From Microvirga ossetica (GTDB lineage: Bacteria > Pseudomonadota > Alphaproteobacteria > Rhizobiales > Beijerinckiaceae): DNA of 64,000 nucleotides. The stretch is taken from NCBI RefSeq assembly GCF_002741015.1, contig NZ_CP016616.1, positions 3,381,501 through 3,445,500 of the forward strand, written 5' to 3'. Within the stretch, counting starts at the first letter, position 1, and each line of letters opens with the position of its first letter. Of the stretch, positions 38,700 to 46,825 are shown in pieces. The notes beneath the pieces are model-generated. The model was not told the DNA's origin, made no database searches, and worked only from the letters and a program-made list of their open reading frames with translations. The position numbers were made by a program, and so were the translations under genes.

Positions 38700-39107
38700 A
38701 TGTCGAAGAAGATCCTTCTTGCCGGTGTTGTCATTGCTGCGCTTGCGCCTGCTGCTGCCTTCGCTCAGTCCGGTGGTGCCGCCGCTGGTGCTGCCACAGG
38801 CGCAGTGGGAGGTGCCATCGTCGGTGGTCCGGTCGGGGCCGCCGTCGGCGGCGTGACGGGCGCGATCGTGGGCGGCATTGCCGACCAGCAGCAGCCGGAA
38901 TTCCGCCAGTACGTCACCACCCAGAAGGTGCCGTCTTACACCTATCGTGAAGAGGTGCGGGTGGGCGCGACCCTTCCTGAGGCCGGCGTGACCTATCACG
39001 AGGTTCCCGCCCAATACAAGGTGAAGGGCTATCGCTATACGGTGGTTAACGACACCCCCGTTCTGGTCGAGCCGGGCAGCCGCAAGATCGTGCAGATCAT
39101 CCGCTAA
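38700..39107 (+). CDS. DUF1236 periplasmic protein
   Basis: 135 aa from the ATG at 38700 (AGGAG upstream). A signal peptide (KKILLAGVVIAALAPAAAFAQ) is followed by a Gly/Ala-rich segment resembling glycine-zipper proteins, then the DUF1236 domain ending YRYTVVNDTPVLVEPGSRKIVQIIR. Probably exported to the envelope; function unknown. Followed by a strong terminator. A second DUF1236 gene lies 1.6 kb downstream. Confidence 0.88.
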   Translation: MSKKILLAGVVIAALAPAAAFAQSGGAAAGAATGAVGGAIVGGPVGAAVGGVTGAIVGGIADQQQPEFRQYVTTQKVPSYTYREEVRVGATLPEAGVTYHEVPAQYKVKGYRYTVVNDTPVLVEPGSRKIVQIIR

Positions 39108-39132
39108 CGATTAAAGATCCCGGGTTGAGTTT

Positions 39133-39164
39133 ATGGGCGGCCTCCAGGCCGCCCATATCTTTTT
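39133..39164 (+). terminator. Rho-independent terminator of the DUF1236 gene
   Basis: Perfect 10-bp stem ATGGGCGGCC/GGCCGCCCAT with TCCA loop, then ATC and TTTTT. Confidence 0.92.
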
Positions 39165-39230
39165 GGGCCATCGGAAGGCGCAGCGGAAGCTGCGCCCATA
39201 AAGGCTTCACAAAGCAATTCTCTCGAGCAT

Positions 39231-39256
39231 GGAATAAAACGGCCGGCTTTTCCGTT
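39231..39256 (+). promoter_or_regulatory. ECF-type promoter of the sigma/anti-sigma operon
   Basis: GGAAT-N17-CGTT ending 29 nt before the sigma start. Close to the alphaproteobacterial EcfG consensus (GGAAC-N16/17-CGTT) and shared with the gene at 40663. Confidence 0.6.
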
Positions 39257-39285
39257 ATGCTACCAACAGGCCATGCGGAGAAGGA

Positions 39286-39777
39286 ATGCCGACAGCCATA
39301 GGACAGGAACTGGTGGCACTTCTGCCGCGGCTGAGGCGATTTGCATTGGTGCTCTGCCGCTCTCAACACCTTGCCGACGATCTTGTTCAGGGGGCGTGCG
39401 AGCGCGCGCTTGCCAATGCGGACCGTTGGATGCCGGGCACCCGGTTCGACGCCTGGATGTTCCGTATCCTCCGCAACCACTGGATCGACCACCTCAGACG
39501 AGCGAGAGCCGAAGGCATGGCGGAAGATGTCACGACCCAGACGCAACTGATCGGCGACCCCGGCGAAGGGCCGATCCTCAGCAGGCTGGTCCTGTTGGAG
39601 GTCCAGCGTGCCATCGACGGCCTGCCTCAGGATCAGCGGGAGGTTCTAGCCCTCGTCTGCGGTGAAGACCTCACCTATCGGGAAGCGGCAGAGATTCTGA
39701 ACGTTCCCATCGGCACAGTGATGAGCCGCCTTGCGCGCGCCCGCAGGCGGCTGATGGAACTGACGGCGGCGGCCTAG
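39286..39777 (+). CDS. ECF RNA polymerase sigma factor
   Basis: 163 aa. Sigma2 region about residues 10-75 (LADDLVQGACERAL, FDAWMFRILRNHWIDHLRR) and sigma4 about 105-155 (LPQDQREVLALVCGEDLTYREAAEILNVPIGTVMSRLARARRRL). Resembles the small ECF group whose partners are ADGELD-type anti-sigma factors. GGAGAAGGA ribosome site. The cognate anti-sigma gene follows at once. Confidence 0.93.
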   Translation: MPTAIGQELVALLPRLRRFALVLCRSQHLADDLVQGACERALANADRWMPGTRFDAWMFRILRNHWIDHLRRARAEGMAEDVTTQTQLIGDPGEGPILSRLVLLEVQRAIDGLPQDQREVLALVCGEDLTYREAAEILNVPIGTVMSRLARARRRLMELTAAA

Positions 39778-39800
39778 TGCCTGAGCATGGAGCGGTGATC

Positions 39801-40547
39801 ATGTCAGAGCTGTATCTCAGCGATGAGATCCTGATGGCTTTCGCAGATGGTGAATTGGACGAACCCATCGCGGCGGCCGTTGCAAAGGCGATGGCGGAAG
39901 ATCCAGGCACCGCGAGGCGGATCGTCGATTTCCAGAAAAGCCGGCGACTCATGCGCTCGGCTTTTTCCGAAGCGCTGATGTCGGAAGTGCCACCGGCCTT
40001 GCAGGCCGCCGTATCGGCCCAGATCGAGGCCTATGAGGCGAAGGAGCGGCGAGCCGCACAAGAGGTTCCCCGGCGGGTTCGCAGCCGCGGGCTCCCGTTC
40101 CTGCCCATGGCCCTGGCGGCCTCCGTCGCCGTTGTCGCAACCGGTATCGGCTATTGGGCGGGCGGGCAAGGCAGCCAGAGAACCGACAATCTCATGGCGC
40201 GGCTCGAGGATCCTACCACTCATCGCGAACTGAGCCGAATGGCATCCGGGGACGAAGTGGACCTGCCATTCGGCCAACTGCGCGTGATCTCGTCCTATCG
40301 TCTCGGGAATGGCGCCCTGTGCCGCGAATTCAGGCTCACTCTTGCCTCCCAAGCAGCCGAAGCCGTCGCCTGCCGCCGGAATGGATGGAACGTGACCTTC
40401 GCATTGGTAGGCGACGCTGCCGCTGATGCCGGATATGTGCCTAGCGGGGGTGAGGATCCGATGGAAGCCTATCTGCAGGCGGTCGGTGCAGGCACGCCGC
40501 TCGTTGACGAAGCGGAGGCCAAAGCATTGGCCGAAGCGGCCCGCTAG
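39801..40547 (+). CDS. Membrane anti-sigma factor
   Basis: 248 aa from the ATG at 39801 (GGAG 8 nt upstream). N-terminal cytoplasmic anti-sigma helix bundle (LMAFADGELDEPIAAAVAKAMAEDPG), one transmembrane helix (LPMALAASVAVVATGIGYWAG) and a periplasmic C-terminal sensor region of about 120 residues. No HxxxCxxC zinc motif. It would hold the preceding sigma factor inactive until an envelope signal. Confidence 0.87.
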   Translation: MSELYLSDEILMAFADGELDEPIAAAVAKAMAEDPGTARRIVDFQKSRRLMRSAFSEALMSEVPPALQAAVSAQIEAYEAKERRAAQEVPRRVRSRGLPFLPMALAASVAVVATGIGYWAGGQGSQRTDNLMARLEDPTTHRELSRMASGDEVDLPFGQLRVISSYRLGNGALCREFRLTLASQAAEAVACRRNGWNVTFALVGDAAADAGYVPSGGEDPMEAYLQAVGAGTPLVDEAEAKALAEAAR

Positions 40548-40608
40548 GGTCCGAGAAAAGACGGACTTTCCGGTCCCTTACAATTTTGAGAATTTTTCTA
40601 AGGTAGCG

Positions 40609-40634
40609 GGAATAAACCGACCTATCGTTCCGTT
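40609..40634 (+). promoter_or_regulatory. ECF-type promoter of the second DUF1236 gene
   Basis: GGAATAAAC...N17...CGTT, matching the promoter at 39231 in both boxes, in spacer length and in the AAA after the -35. It ends 28 nt before the start codon. Confidence 0.6.
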
Positions 40635-40662
40635 CTCTATTCAACTTGGCGAGTGATAGAGG

Positions 40663-41004
40663 ATGAGAATGAGAGCCGCATGTCATCTGGCTTTTGCCGT
40701 ATTCTCTCTCGGCGCCGTCGCGATGCCCACCACGGCGCCAAACGCGACCAACACAGCGACATCTCTGGCCGACATACCCGATGCCGTTCGAAATATCGCT
40801 GCCGACTTCTCCGCGAGGCTGAACCACAGAGAGGTCTCATCCGAAGCCCGCGTCGGCAGAGGTCTGTCGGTTGGAGAAAGCCTGCCTGAAACGGTCGAAC
40901 TGCATCGGATTCCGAACCATGAGACTTACCGCTATGCCGTCGTAGCCGACCATCGCTTCGTCGTCGACGCGATGTCCCGCAAAGTCGTCTACGTCATTCG
41001 ATAA
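40663..41004 (+). CDS. Second DUF1236 periplasmic protein
   Basis: 113 aa. Signal peptide in the first 20 residues (ACHLAFAVFSLGAVAMP), then a DUF1236 domain with GESLPETVELHRIPN and ending YRYAVVADHRFVVDAMSRKVVYVIR, which aligns with the C-terminus of the protein at 38700. It is probably a target of the adjacent ECF sigma factor. Envelope role unknown. Confidence 0.82.
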   Translation: MRMRAACHLAFAVFSLGAVAMPTTAPNATNTATSLADIPDAVRNIAADFSARLNHREVSSEARVGRGLSVGESLPETVELHRIPNHETYRYAVVADHRFVVDAMSRKVVYVIR

Positions 41005-41062
41005 GGGCCGCCCGCTCAGCCGGTCGAGACCGGATCTCCACTGGAGGAAGTGAGAGGAACTC

Positions 41063-41758
41063 ATGTCATTGCACAGCTTGAACAGAACCTGGCCGATGTC
41101 CGACGATGAGGGAGTGGCCCCGGTCGTCGTGTTCCCGATCTGCACAAGTCCGCTGCTTCGCCTGGGGCTGGAGAAGATCCTTGCGGATGTCGGCTTTGCC
41201 GTCCATCGCGAGATGATCGACGATCATACAGGCCTGCCAGAGGTTCCCGCTGGAGCGCCCGTCCTTTTCATCATCGACGGCAACAGCTTTGCCGAGGGAG
41301 TGGTCGATCTGATCAGGAAGGCGAAGGCGCACATTCCCAAGGCGAAAATCGTTCTGCTCGCTGACCATTTCGATTCCGCCCTCGTCTCCGTCGCTTGGAA
41401 GGCGGGAGCAGACGGCTTCTGTCTATCCACGTATCCACACGATGTCCTCGTCACGTCGTTCGAACTGGTGATGCTGGGCGAAGCCATTCTTCCTTCGGAC
41501 ATCGTTCTTACGATCGCGACCGGGCGGGAGGAAATGCTGGATTTGCAAAGAGGGAAATTGTCCAACAGGGAAGCGGAAATCCTCGGCTTCCTGAAAGAAG
41601 GAGCGCCCAACAAGGTCATTGCGCGCAACCTCAATCTCTCCGAGGCCACCGTCAAGGTCCATATCAAGGCCATACTGAAGAAGGCAGGCGTCCGCAACCG
41701 CACGCAGGCGGCGCTCTGGGCACGGAGATATGCAGCGGTGAATCTGGAAGCATCCTGA
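41063..41758 (+). CDS. LuxR/NarL-type regulator with degenerate receiver
   Basis: 231 aa. The C-terminus is a GerE/LuxR helix-turn-helix (LSNREAEILGFLKEGAPNKVIARNLNLSEATVKVHIKAILKKAGVRNRTQAAL). The N-terminus has the receiver length and keeps an Asp in FIIDGNS. It lacks the acidic pair after beta-1 (VVVFPICTSPLLR) and the conserved Lys (FCLSTYP), so normal phosphorylation is doubtful. May act constitutively or bind another signal. Confidence 0.87.
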   Translation: MSLHSLNRTWPMSDDEGVAPVVVFPICTSPLLRLGLEKILADVGFAVHREMIDDHTGLPEVPAGAPVLFIIDGNSFAEGVVDLIRKAKAHIPKAKIVLLADHFDSALVSVAWKAGADGFCLSTYPHDVLVTSFELVMLGEAILPSDIVLTIATGREEMLDLQRGKLSNREAEILGFLKEGAPNKVIARNLNLSEATVKVHIKAILKKAGVRNRTQAALWARRYAAVNLEAS

Positions 41759-41912
41759 TCCAGGCGGTCAGGCTTCCTGTCCTCGGACCCCGGTCCAGAG
41801 GGAGCGATACCTCGTCCGCATTTCGCCGGACCCGGGGCCGACAATCTGGACAGCGCCGCCATCATATGGTGATCCTCCCTTGAGCCGGGCATGCCGGGAC
41901 AGGGAGAGAACG

Positions 41913-42632
41913 ATGACCACGCTGAAGCCAGAAACCCGCGAGAAGCTCAAGAGCGTCAGCACCGCGACGCTCTGCACGGCGCTCTACAAGCGCGGTCTGC
42001 GCAATCAGTTCATTCAGGATGTGCGCCCGCTCAATCCCGATCTCAGCACCATGGTGGGCGAGGCATTCACCCTTCGCTACATTCCCGCCCGCGAGGATCT
42101 CAATCCGATCACCGTGTTCCAGGACCGTGCCCATCCGCAGCGCAAGGCCGTCGAGGAATGCCCTCCGGGTGCGGTCATGGTGATCGACAGCCGCAAGGAT
42201 GCCCGAGCCGCTTCCGCTGGCGGCATCCTGGTCTCCCGCTTGATGAAGCGGGGCGTCGCAGGCGTGGTGACCGATGGCGGCTTCCGCGACTCGCTCGAGA
42301 TCTCGCGGCTCGCGATCCCGGCCTATCACAGCCGCCCCTCCGCCCCGACGAACCTGACGCATCACCAAGCCCTCGACATCAACGTGCCGATCGGATGCGG
42401 CGACGTGCCGGTCTGGCCCGGCGACGTTGTCGTCGGCGATGGCGACGGCGTGGTCGTGATTCCGGCTCACCTGGCGGACGAGATTGCGAGCGAGGCAGTG
42501 GAGATGACCGCTTTCGAAGATTTCGTGCAGGAAGAGGTGCTGAAGGGCCGCTCGATCCTAGGCCTCTATCCGCCGACTGACGAGCAGACCCACACCGACT
42601 TTGCGGCGTGGCGCAAGGCCAAGGGCCGATAG
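41913..42632 (+). CDS. RraA-like / HMG-aldolase family protein
   Basis: 239 aa from the ATG at 41913 (AGGGAGAG upstream). RraA-fold proteins are either RNase E regulators or 4-hydroxy-4-methyl-2-oxoglutarate aldolases/decarboxylases. The extended N-terminus (KLKSVSTATLCTALYKRGLRN) and the GGVVTDGG-like GVVTDGGFRDS motif suit the metabolic branch. The aldolase gene 40 nt downstream supports an enzymatic, sugar-acid-related role. Confidence 0.85.
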   Translation: MTTLKPETREKLKSVSTATLCTALYKRGLRNQFIQDVRPLNPDLSTMVGEAFTLRYIPAREDLNPITVFQDRAHPQRKAVEECPPGAVMVIDSRKDARAASAGGILVSRLMKRGVAGVVTDGGFRDSLEISRLAIPAYHSRPSAPTNLTHHQALDINVPIGCGDVPVWPGDVVVGDGDGVVVIPAHLADEIASEAVEMTAFEDFVQEEVLKGRSILGLYPPTDEQTHTDFAAWRKAKGR

Positions 42633-42672
42633 GTGATTGGAAGCGCGTGCGGGATACATTTAAGGAGGCGAG

Positions 42673-43458
42673 ATGAGGCCTAACAAGATCAAGGCGCAAT
42701 GGGCATCCGGCAAGCCGGTGCTGAACGGTTGGCTGTCGATCGCGAATGCGTTCACGGCCGAAATCCTGGCGGAACAGGGCTACGACTCGATCACGATCGA
42801 TCTGCAGCACGGCGTCATCGGGTATCAGGCAGCGGTCGGCATGCTGCAGGCCATGCGCTCGAGCGACATCACGCCGCTCATACGCGTGCCCTGGCTCGAT
42901 CCTGCCGCGATCATGCGGGCGCTCGACGCGGGCGCCTATGGGGTGATCTGCCCGATGATCAACAACGGCGCCGAGGCGGCGGAGCTTGTGTCCTACGTGC
43001 GCTATCCGCCGGAAGGAACCCGGAGCCTCGGGCCGACCCGCGCCAATTTCTCAGCCGGTCCCAATTATGCGACTGAAGCCGACAGCGAGATTCTCTGCTT
43101 TGCGATGATCGAGACGGCGGAGGCTTTTCGCAATCTCGACGACATCGTTTCGACGCCGGGCCTGGATGGGGTCTATATCGGCCCGGCCGATTTGACCCTT
43201 GGGCTGACCGGAAAGCGCTACCCCGTCGGCTTCGACCGGGAAGAGCCGGAGATGCTCGAGGCGATCCATACGATCCTCGCGAGGGCGCATCAGGCCGGGA
43301 TCCGCGCCGCGCTCCATTGCGGCAGTCCCGCGTACGCGGCGAAGGCGGTCGGCTGGGGCTTCGATCTGGTCACGCTTCCCAACGATGTCCGGCTTCTTGC
43401 CAGCGCCGCGAGCGCCAGCGTTGCCGACGCTCGCAGGCTTATCGCTGCTCAAGGATAA
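42673..43458 (+). CDS. HpcH/HpaI-family aldolase
   Basis: 261 aa class II pyruvate aldolase (2-keto-3-deoxy-sugar acid or 4-hydroxy-2-oxo acid type). TIM-barrel signatures: ITIDLQHGVIGYQ, RVPWLDPAAIMRALDAGAYGVICPMINN with the following YPPEGTRSLGPTR, CFAMIETAEA and GVYIGPADLTLGLTG with metal ligands Glu and Asp. Good AGGAGG-type site. Paired with the RraA-like gene. Confidence 0.92.
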   Translation: MRPNKIKAQWASGKPVLNGWLSIANAFTAEILAEQGYDSITIDLQHGVIGYQAAVGMLQAMRSSDITPLIRVPWLDPAAIMRALDAGAYGVICPMINNGAEAAELVSYVRYPPEGTRSLGPTRANFSAGPNYATEADSEILCFAMIETAEAFRNLDDIVSTPGLDGVYIGPADLTLGLTGKRYPVGFDREEPEMLEAIHTILARAHQAGIRAALHCGSPAYAAKAVGWGFDLVTLPNDVRLLASAASASVADARRLIAAQG

Positions 43459-43472
43459 GGGAGGACGGCCTT

Positions 43473-44138
43473 TCAGGAGGCCAGAAGACTGTTCGGCATG
43501 TGATTGGAGACGAAGAGCGCGGCTTCGACCCGATTGCGAACCCGCAGCTTCTGGAGAATGTTGGTGAGATGATGCTTGATCGTCTTCTCGCTGAGCTCCA
43601 GTTTGTTGCCGATCTCCTTGTTGGAGCGCCCCTGAGCGAGAATCGATAGGATCTGCTGCTCGCGGGGCGTGAGATGCGGGAGCCGGGTTTCGCCGGTCAC
43701 CTCACGGGCCGCCACGGGAGAAGACCGCATAAGGAGCTTCGCCCCGAGGCTCGGCGCGATGTAGCTCTGGCCCTGGCTCAGCACCCGTACGGTCTGAACC
43801 AGCTCGCTTGCGTTCGTGCCTTTCAGCAAATAGCCGCGCACGCCGCGCTTCAGGGCAGCATAGACCTGCTCCTCGTCGGCGGTTTCGGCAACGATCAGGA
43901 TTCCAATCGTCGGATGCTGCTGAAGGATCGATTCCACGGCGCCCATGCTTTCATCGAGGGTACCCGCATCGAGCACGATCACGTCCAGTTGGCTTTCTTG
44001 CGCGATCTCCAGCGCGTCCCAGACGGAGATGCCTTGCGCGAGGACATCGATATCCAGTTGGGCGTTCAGTGCCAGGACAACCCCGTCGCGATAGAGCGGG
44101 TGTTTGTCCACAACACCGACACGAATTTCACCTGTCAT
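43473..44138 (-). CDS. NarL-family response regulator
   Basis: 221 aa from the ATG at 44138; an ATG at 44156 would add six residues. Receiver with VGVVDKHPLYRDGV (second acidic residue replaced by Lys), phosphoacceptor Asp in VIVLDAGTL and Lys in GYLLKGT; LuxR-type HTH (LTPREQQILSILAQGRSNKEIGNKLELSEKTIKHHL). Very similar to the regulator at 44354 and probably a duplicate with altered input. Ends 14 nt from the convergent aldolase. Confidence 0.92.
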   Translation of the reverse strand: MTGEIRVGVVDKHPLYRDGVVLALNAQLDIDVLAQGISVWDALEIAQESQLDVIVLDAGTLDESMGAVESILQQHPTIGILIVAETADEEQVYAALKRGVRGYLLKGTNASELVQTVRVLSQGQSYIAPSLGAKLLMRSSPVAAREVTGETRLPHLTPREQQILSILAQGRSNKEIGNKLELSEKTIKHHLTNILQKLRVRNRVEAALFVSNHMPNSLLAS

Positions 44139-44353
44139 GGAGCCCCCCAGATCCAATCACGTCCCGCCGCAAGGGCGCTGAATTGTCTTTGGCTCTATCG
44201 CTTTCCCATCAAGCTCTAGCGCCTTGGTAAGAATACTGAAGTTGCTTTACGTTAGGCAATGTCTCCAAGGTGAGGGAAACCTGTCTTAAGAGCCTCTTGA
44301 GTGTTATCACGGAAGGAGTAGGGGACTAGCCCGATTGAGGAGGGGGACGCAGA

Positions 44354-45007
44354 TCAGCGTTTCTCCGAGACGCGCTCGGCGGCGAGCATGGCTGCCTCGA
44401 CGCGATTGCGTACATGGAGCTTCTCCATGATGGCGGTCACGTAGCCCTTGACCGTTTTCTCGGACAGCCTCAACTCGTCGCCGATCTGCCGATTGCTGCG
44501 ACCGCGGAGAATCAGCATCAGGATCTGCTCTTCCCTTAAGGACAACTCAGGAAACCGGCGCGACGGGTCGGAAGGATTGGCCTCTTCACGTCTCGACACA
44601 ATGAGTTTCGCCGCGAAGCTCGGCGATACATAGTTCTGCCCCTTGTTGACGAGGCGGACGGCATTCACGAGTTCCGAACTGCTGGTGCCCTTCAGGAGGT
44701 AGCCCCGCGCACCCTTCCTCAAGGCGCTGCGAACTTCGTCCTCGTCGTCGACCACCGTCAGCATCAGGGTCTTCGTCGAGGGGTATTTGAGCGCGATCTT
44801 GGAAACTGCTTTGATCCCGCTGCCCGGCATGTTCATGTCCAGCAAAAGGACGTCCGGCGCGTGGTCGTGGGCGATCTGGATGGCGTCGGCGGCTGTCTCG
44901 CCCTGGGCGACGACTTCGATGTCGGGTTCCGATTCCAGCGCGAACACCACCCCGTCCCGGTAGAGGGAATGATCGTCGACGACGCCGATCCGGATCTTAG
45001 GCGGCAT
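44354..45007 (-). CDS. NarL-family response regulator, partner of the adjacent kinase
   Basis: 217 aa with a complete receiver: Asp pair in GVVDDHSLYRDG, phosphoacceptor in LLLDMNMPG, Lys in GYLLKGTSS; then a GerE HTH (LSLREEQILMLILRGRSNRQIGDELRLSEKTVKGYV). Its start overlaps the end of the histidine kinase gene by 11 nt, marking the two as a cognate pair. Confidence 0.94.
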   Translation of the reverse strand: MPPKIRIGVVDDHSLYRDGVVFALESEPDIEVVAQGETAADAIQIAHDHAPDVLLLDMNMPGSGIKAVSKIALKYPSTKTLMLTVVDDEDEVRSALRKGARGYLLKGTSSSELVNAVRLVNKGQNYVSPSFAAKLIVSRREEANPSDPSRRFPELSLREEQILMLILRGRSNRQIGDELRLSEKTVKGYVTAIMEKLHVRNRVEAAMLAAERVSEKR

Positions 45008-46421
45008 CCTGTCCTCCGAGAGGCAGCGAGGCCTTGATCCGGGTTCCGACGTCCGGCGCGCTCCTGATGCTCAATTCCCCGCCGATGCTTTCGATGCGGT
45101 CGCGAAGACCGGACAATCCCAGGCGCGGCTCATCGTGCTTCGAGCCGGTATCGCAGATGCCCGGGCCCTTGTCGGCCACCTCCACCGTGATGGCTGCACC
45201 GTCCCACTCGATATTGACCTCATGCTCGCGACCGCCGGCATGCTTGAAGGCGTTGTTCAAACTTTCCTGAATGTGGCGGCACAGGGCGATCTTGACGAAC
45301 TGGGGCGCCTGGTCGGGCAGGGGAGTCCGGATGTTGCAGACGATCGCAGCATTCGTCCTGCGCTCGTGCTGTCGGATCATGAACATCAACGCTTCCGGAA
45401 GCGTCATCTTTTGGATCTCCGGTAGGAGAAGGCCTTTGCAGATGTTGCGGGTGTCGTTCAACGCATCCGACATCGCCTTTTGGATCTTCTGAAGGTTTTC
45501 ATGGTCGCCTTGCGCGCCTTTGACGCGGTCGATCCGCAAGAGCGCGAGGCTGATCAACTGCGCAACGCCGTCGTGCAGATCGTAGCCCATCCGGCGCAGG
45601 AGGCGTTCGTTGTCTTCCGTTGCATTGCGGGCGGCACGTTCGATCCGCCTTTGCAGGACACTGTTCTGATGCAGCAGCTCTGAGAGCTGCGCCACGCGCC
45701 TTTTCAAGGCTTCGCGCTGTCGATCGATCGTTTTGCTTCCATTGGCGACGATGGCGAAGAGGCAGCCCATCATGTTGAGAGTGATGAGAGCCGTCGTCAG
45801 CCAGGTTTTCCATTCGGCCGCCGCCAGTTCCGCATTCAACGCATCCGCACGTTCATGAAACTCCACCACGGCGATGACATTGCCGCTGTTGAAGTCGCGG
45901 ATCGGGGCGAGAACCCGGAGCAGCGGGCGGCCGGTCGCATGCAAACCGGCGTCGATGTCGTCGTAGGATTCGTCGAACTTCGCGGAAATGATCCCTTCCC
46001 AGGCCATCCTCAGCGGAGTATTCGGTGCGGGCTTCTCTCCAATCAGGTCCCGCTGATTGCTGTAGACGATCAGCCCGTCCTTGTTCCAGACCTTGACCGA
46101 GGCGACGAGAGCCTGGAGATCAGGCCGCCCGAGAGCATGCTGTAAAGCGTCGATAGTCTGGTCCGAGAGAGCGTCGTCCGGCGCGATCTCCTGCAGGTGC
46201 GGCGCGAGGACGGTGTTGACATAAAGTGCGGTCGAGGCGGCTTTGATCTCGGCCACGCTCTTCTCGATCTGCCATGAGACGAGGGTTCCTAAGGCCAGCA
46301 TGCCGATCACCATGACGGCAAAGGCTACCAGGAGGAACCGGCTGGCGAGGCTTCTCCTCTTCCTCGGCAGCGCTTCTGGAGACGAACCAAGCGTTACGTC
46401 ATACGAAGCATACACAGTCAC
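44997..46421 (-). CDS. NarX/DegS-type sensor histidine kinase
   Basis: 474 aa. Two transmembrane segments (FLLVAFAVMVIGMLALGTLVSW and TTALITLNMMGCLFAIVA) enclose a periplasmic sensor of about 150 residues. A HisKA_3 dimer domain has phospho-His in GYDLHDGVAQLISLALLRID, and the HATPase has ESLNNAFKHAGG and GPGICD..GLSGLRDRIESIGG. GTG start with a G-rich site close upstream. First gene of the operon with the regulator at 44354. Signal unknown. Confidence 0.92.
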   Translation of the reverse strand: MTVYASYDVTLGSSPEALPRKRRSLASRFLLVAFAVMVIGMLALGTLVSWQIEKSVAEIKAASTALYVNTVLAPHLQEIAPDDALSDQTIDALQHALGRPDLQALVASVKVWNKDGLIVYSNQRDLIGEKPAPNTPLRMAWEGIISAKFDESYDDIDAGLHATGRPLLRVLAPIRDFNSGNVIAVVEFHERADALNAELAAAEWKTWLTTALITLNMMGCLFAIVANGSKTIDRQREALKRRVAQLSELLHQNSVLQRRIERAARNATEDNERLLRRMGYDLHDGVAQLISLALLRIDRVKGAQGDHENLQKIQKAMSDALNDTRNICKGLLLPEIQKMTLPEALMFMIRQHERRTNAAIVCNIRTPLPDQAPQFVKIALCRHIQESLNNAFKHAGGREHEVNIEWDGAAITVEVADKGPGICDTGSKHDEPRLGLSGLRDRIESIGGELSIRSAPDVGTRIKASLPLGGQDAA

Positions 46422-46825
46422 TATCCCCCCGGCCGCCGATCCGTGGCTCTCGTGGGAGGCCGGGATCTGGAGGCATTCTAAGGTAATTCTCCTGTTTCAA
46501 ACAGGTAAAGCCTATACCAAGGAGGTAGCGCTTCCGAGGCGGTCAGGCTCGATGTGCGAAAATCCGCATCAAATGCAGCAGGCATCGAACGAGTTTGCGG
46601 ATTAAAGTCTCATGCCGCGCAGCGTTGCCGGTGCAGTCCGTAAGCGAGTCCGTGGGGGTTCATCAGACCATCGTCGGTGTCCCGACCAAAGTCCGAGGTG
46701 CGTGCAAGACCTTGGTGCCGGGCCCGCCATTGGGACTTCAGCCCGTATAGTTAAGCCCCCCTTAATCTGCCCAGAATGTGTTCAGTTGCCGTCAGCATTG
46801 CGGCAGTCACCGGGAGGGCACGACC
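46422..46825. promoter_or_regulatory. Divergent regulatory region, kinase versus peroxidase
   Basis: 404 nt without a gene. Two inverted repeats: CCTGTTT-C-AAACAGG (46491-46505), 70 nt upstream of the kinase start, and TTAAG-N5-CTTAA (46751-46765), 60 nt upstream of the peroxidase. The latter also reads as TTAA-N7-TTAA, a CtrA-like spacing. GGGAGGG (46812-46818) is the peroxidase ribosome site. Confidence 0.5.

Noticed and set aside
46243..46605. 120-codon frame across the kinase 5' end
   Set aside because: Overlaps the kinase N-terminus antisense; no motif or ribosome site.
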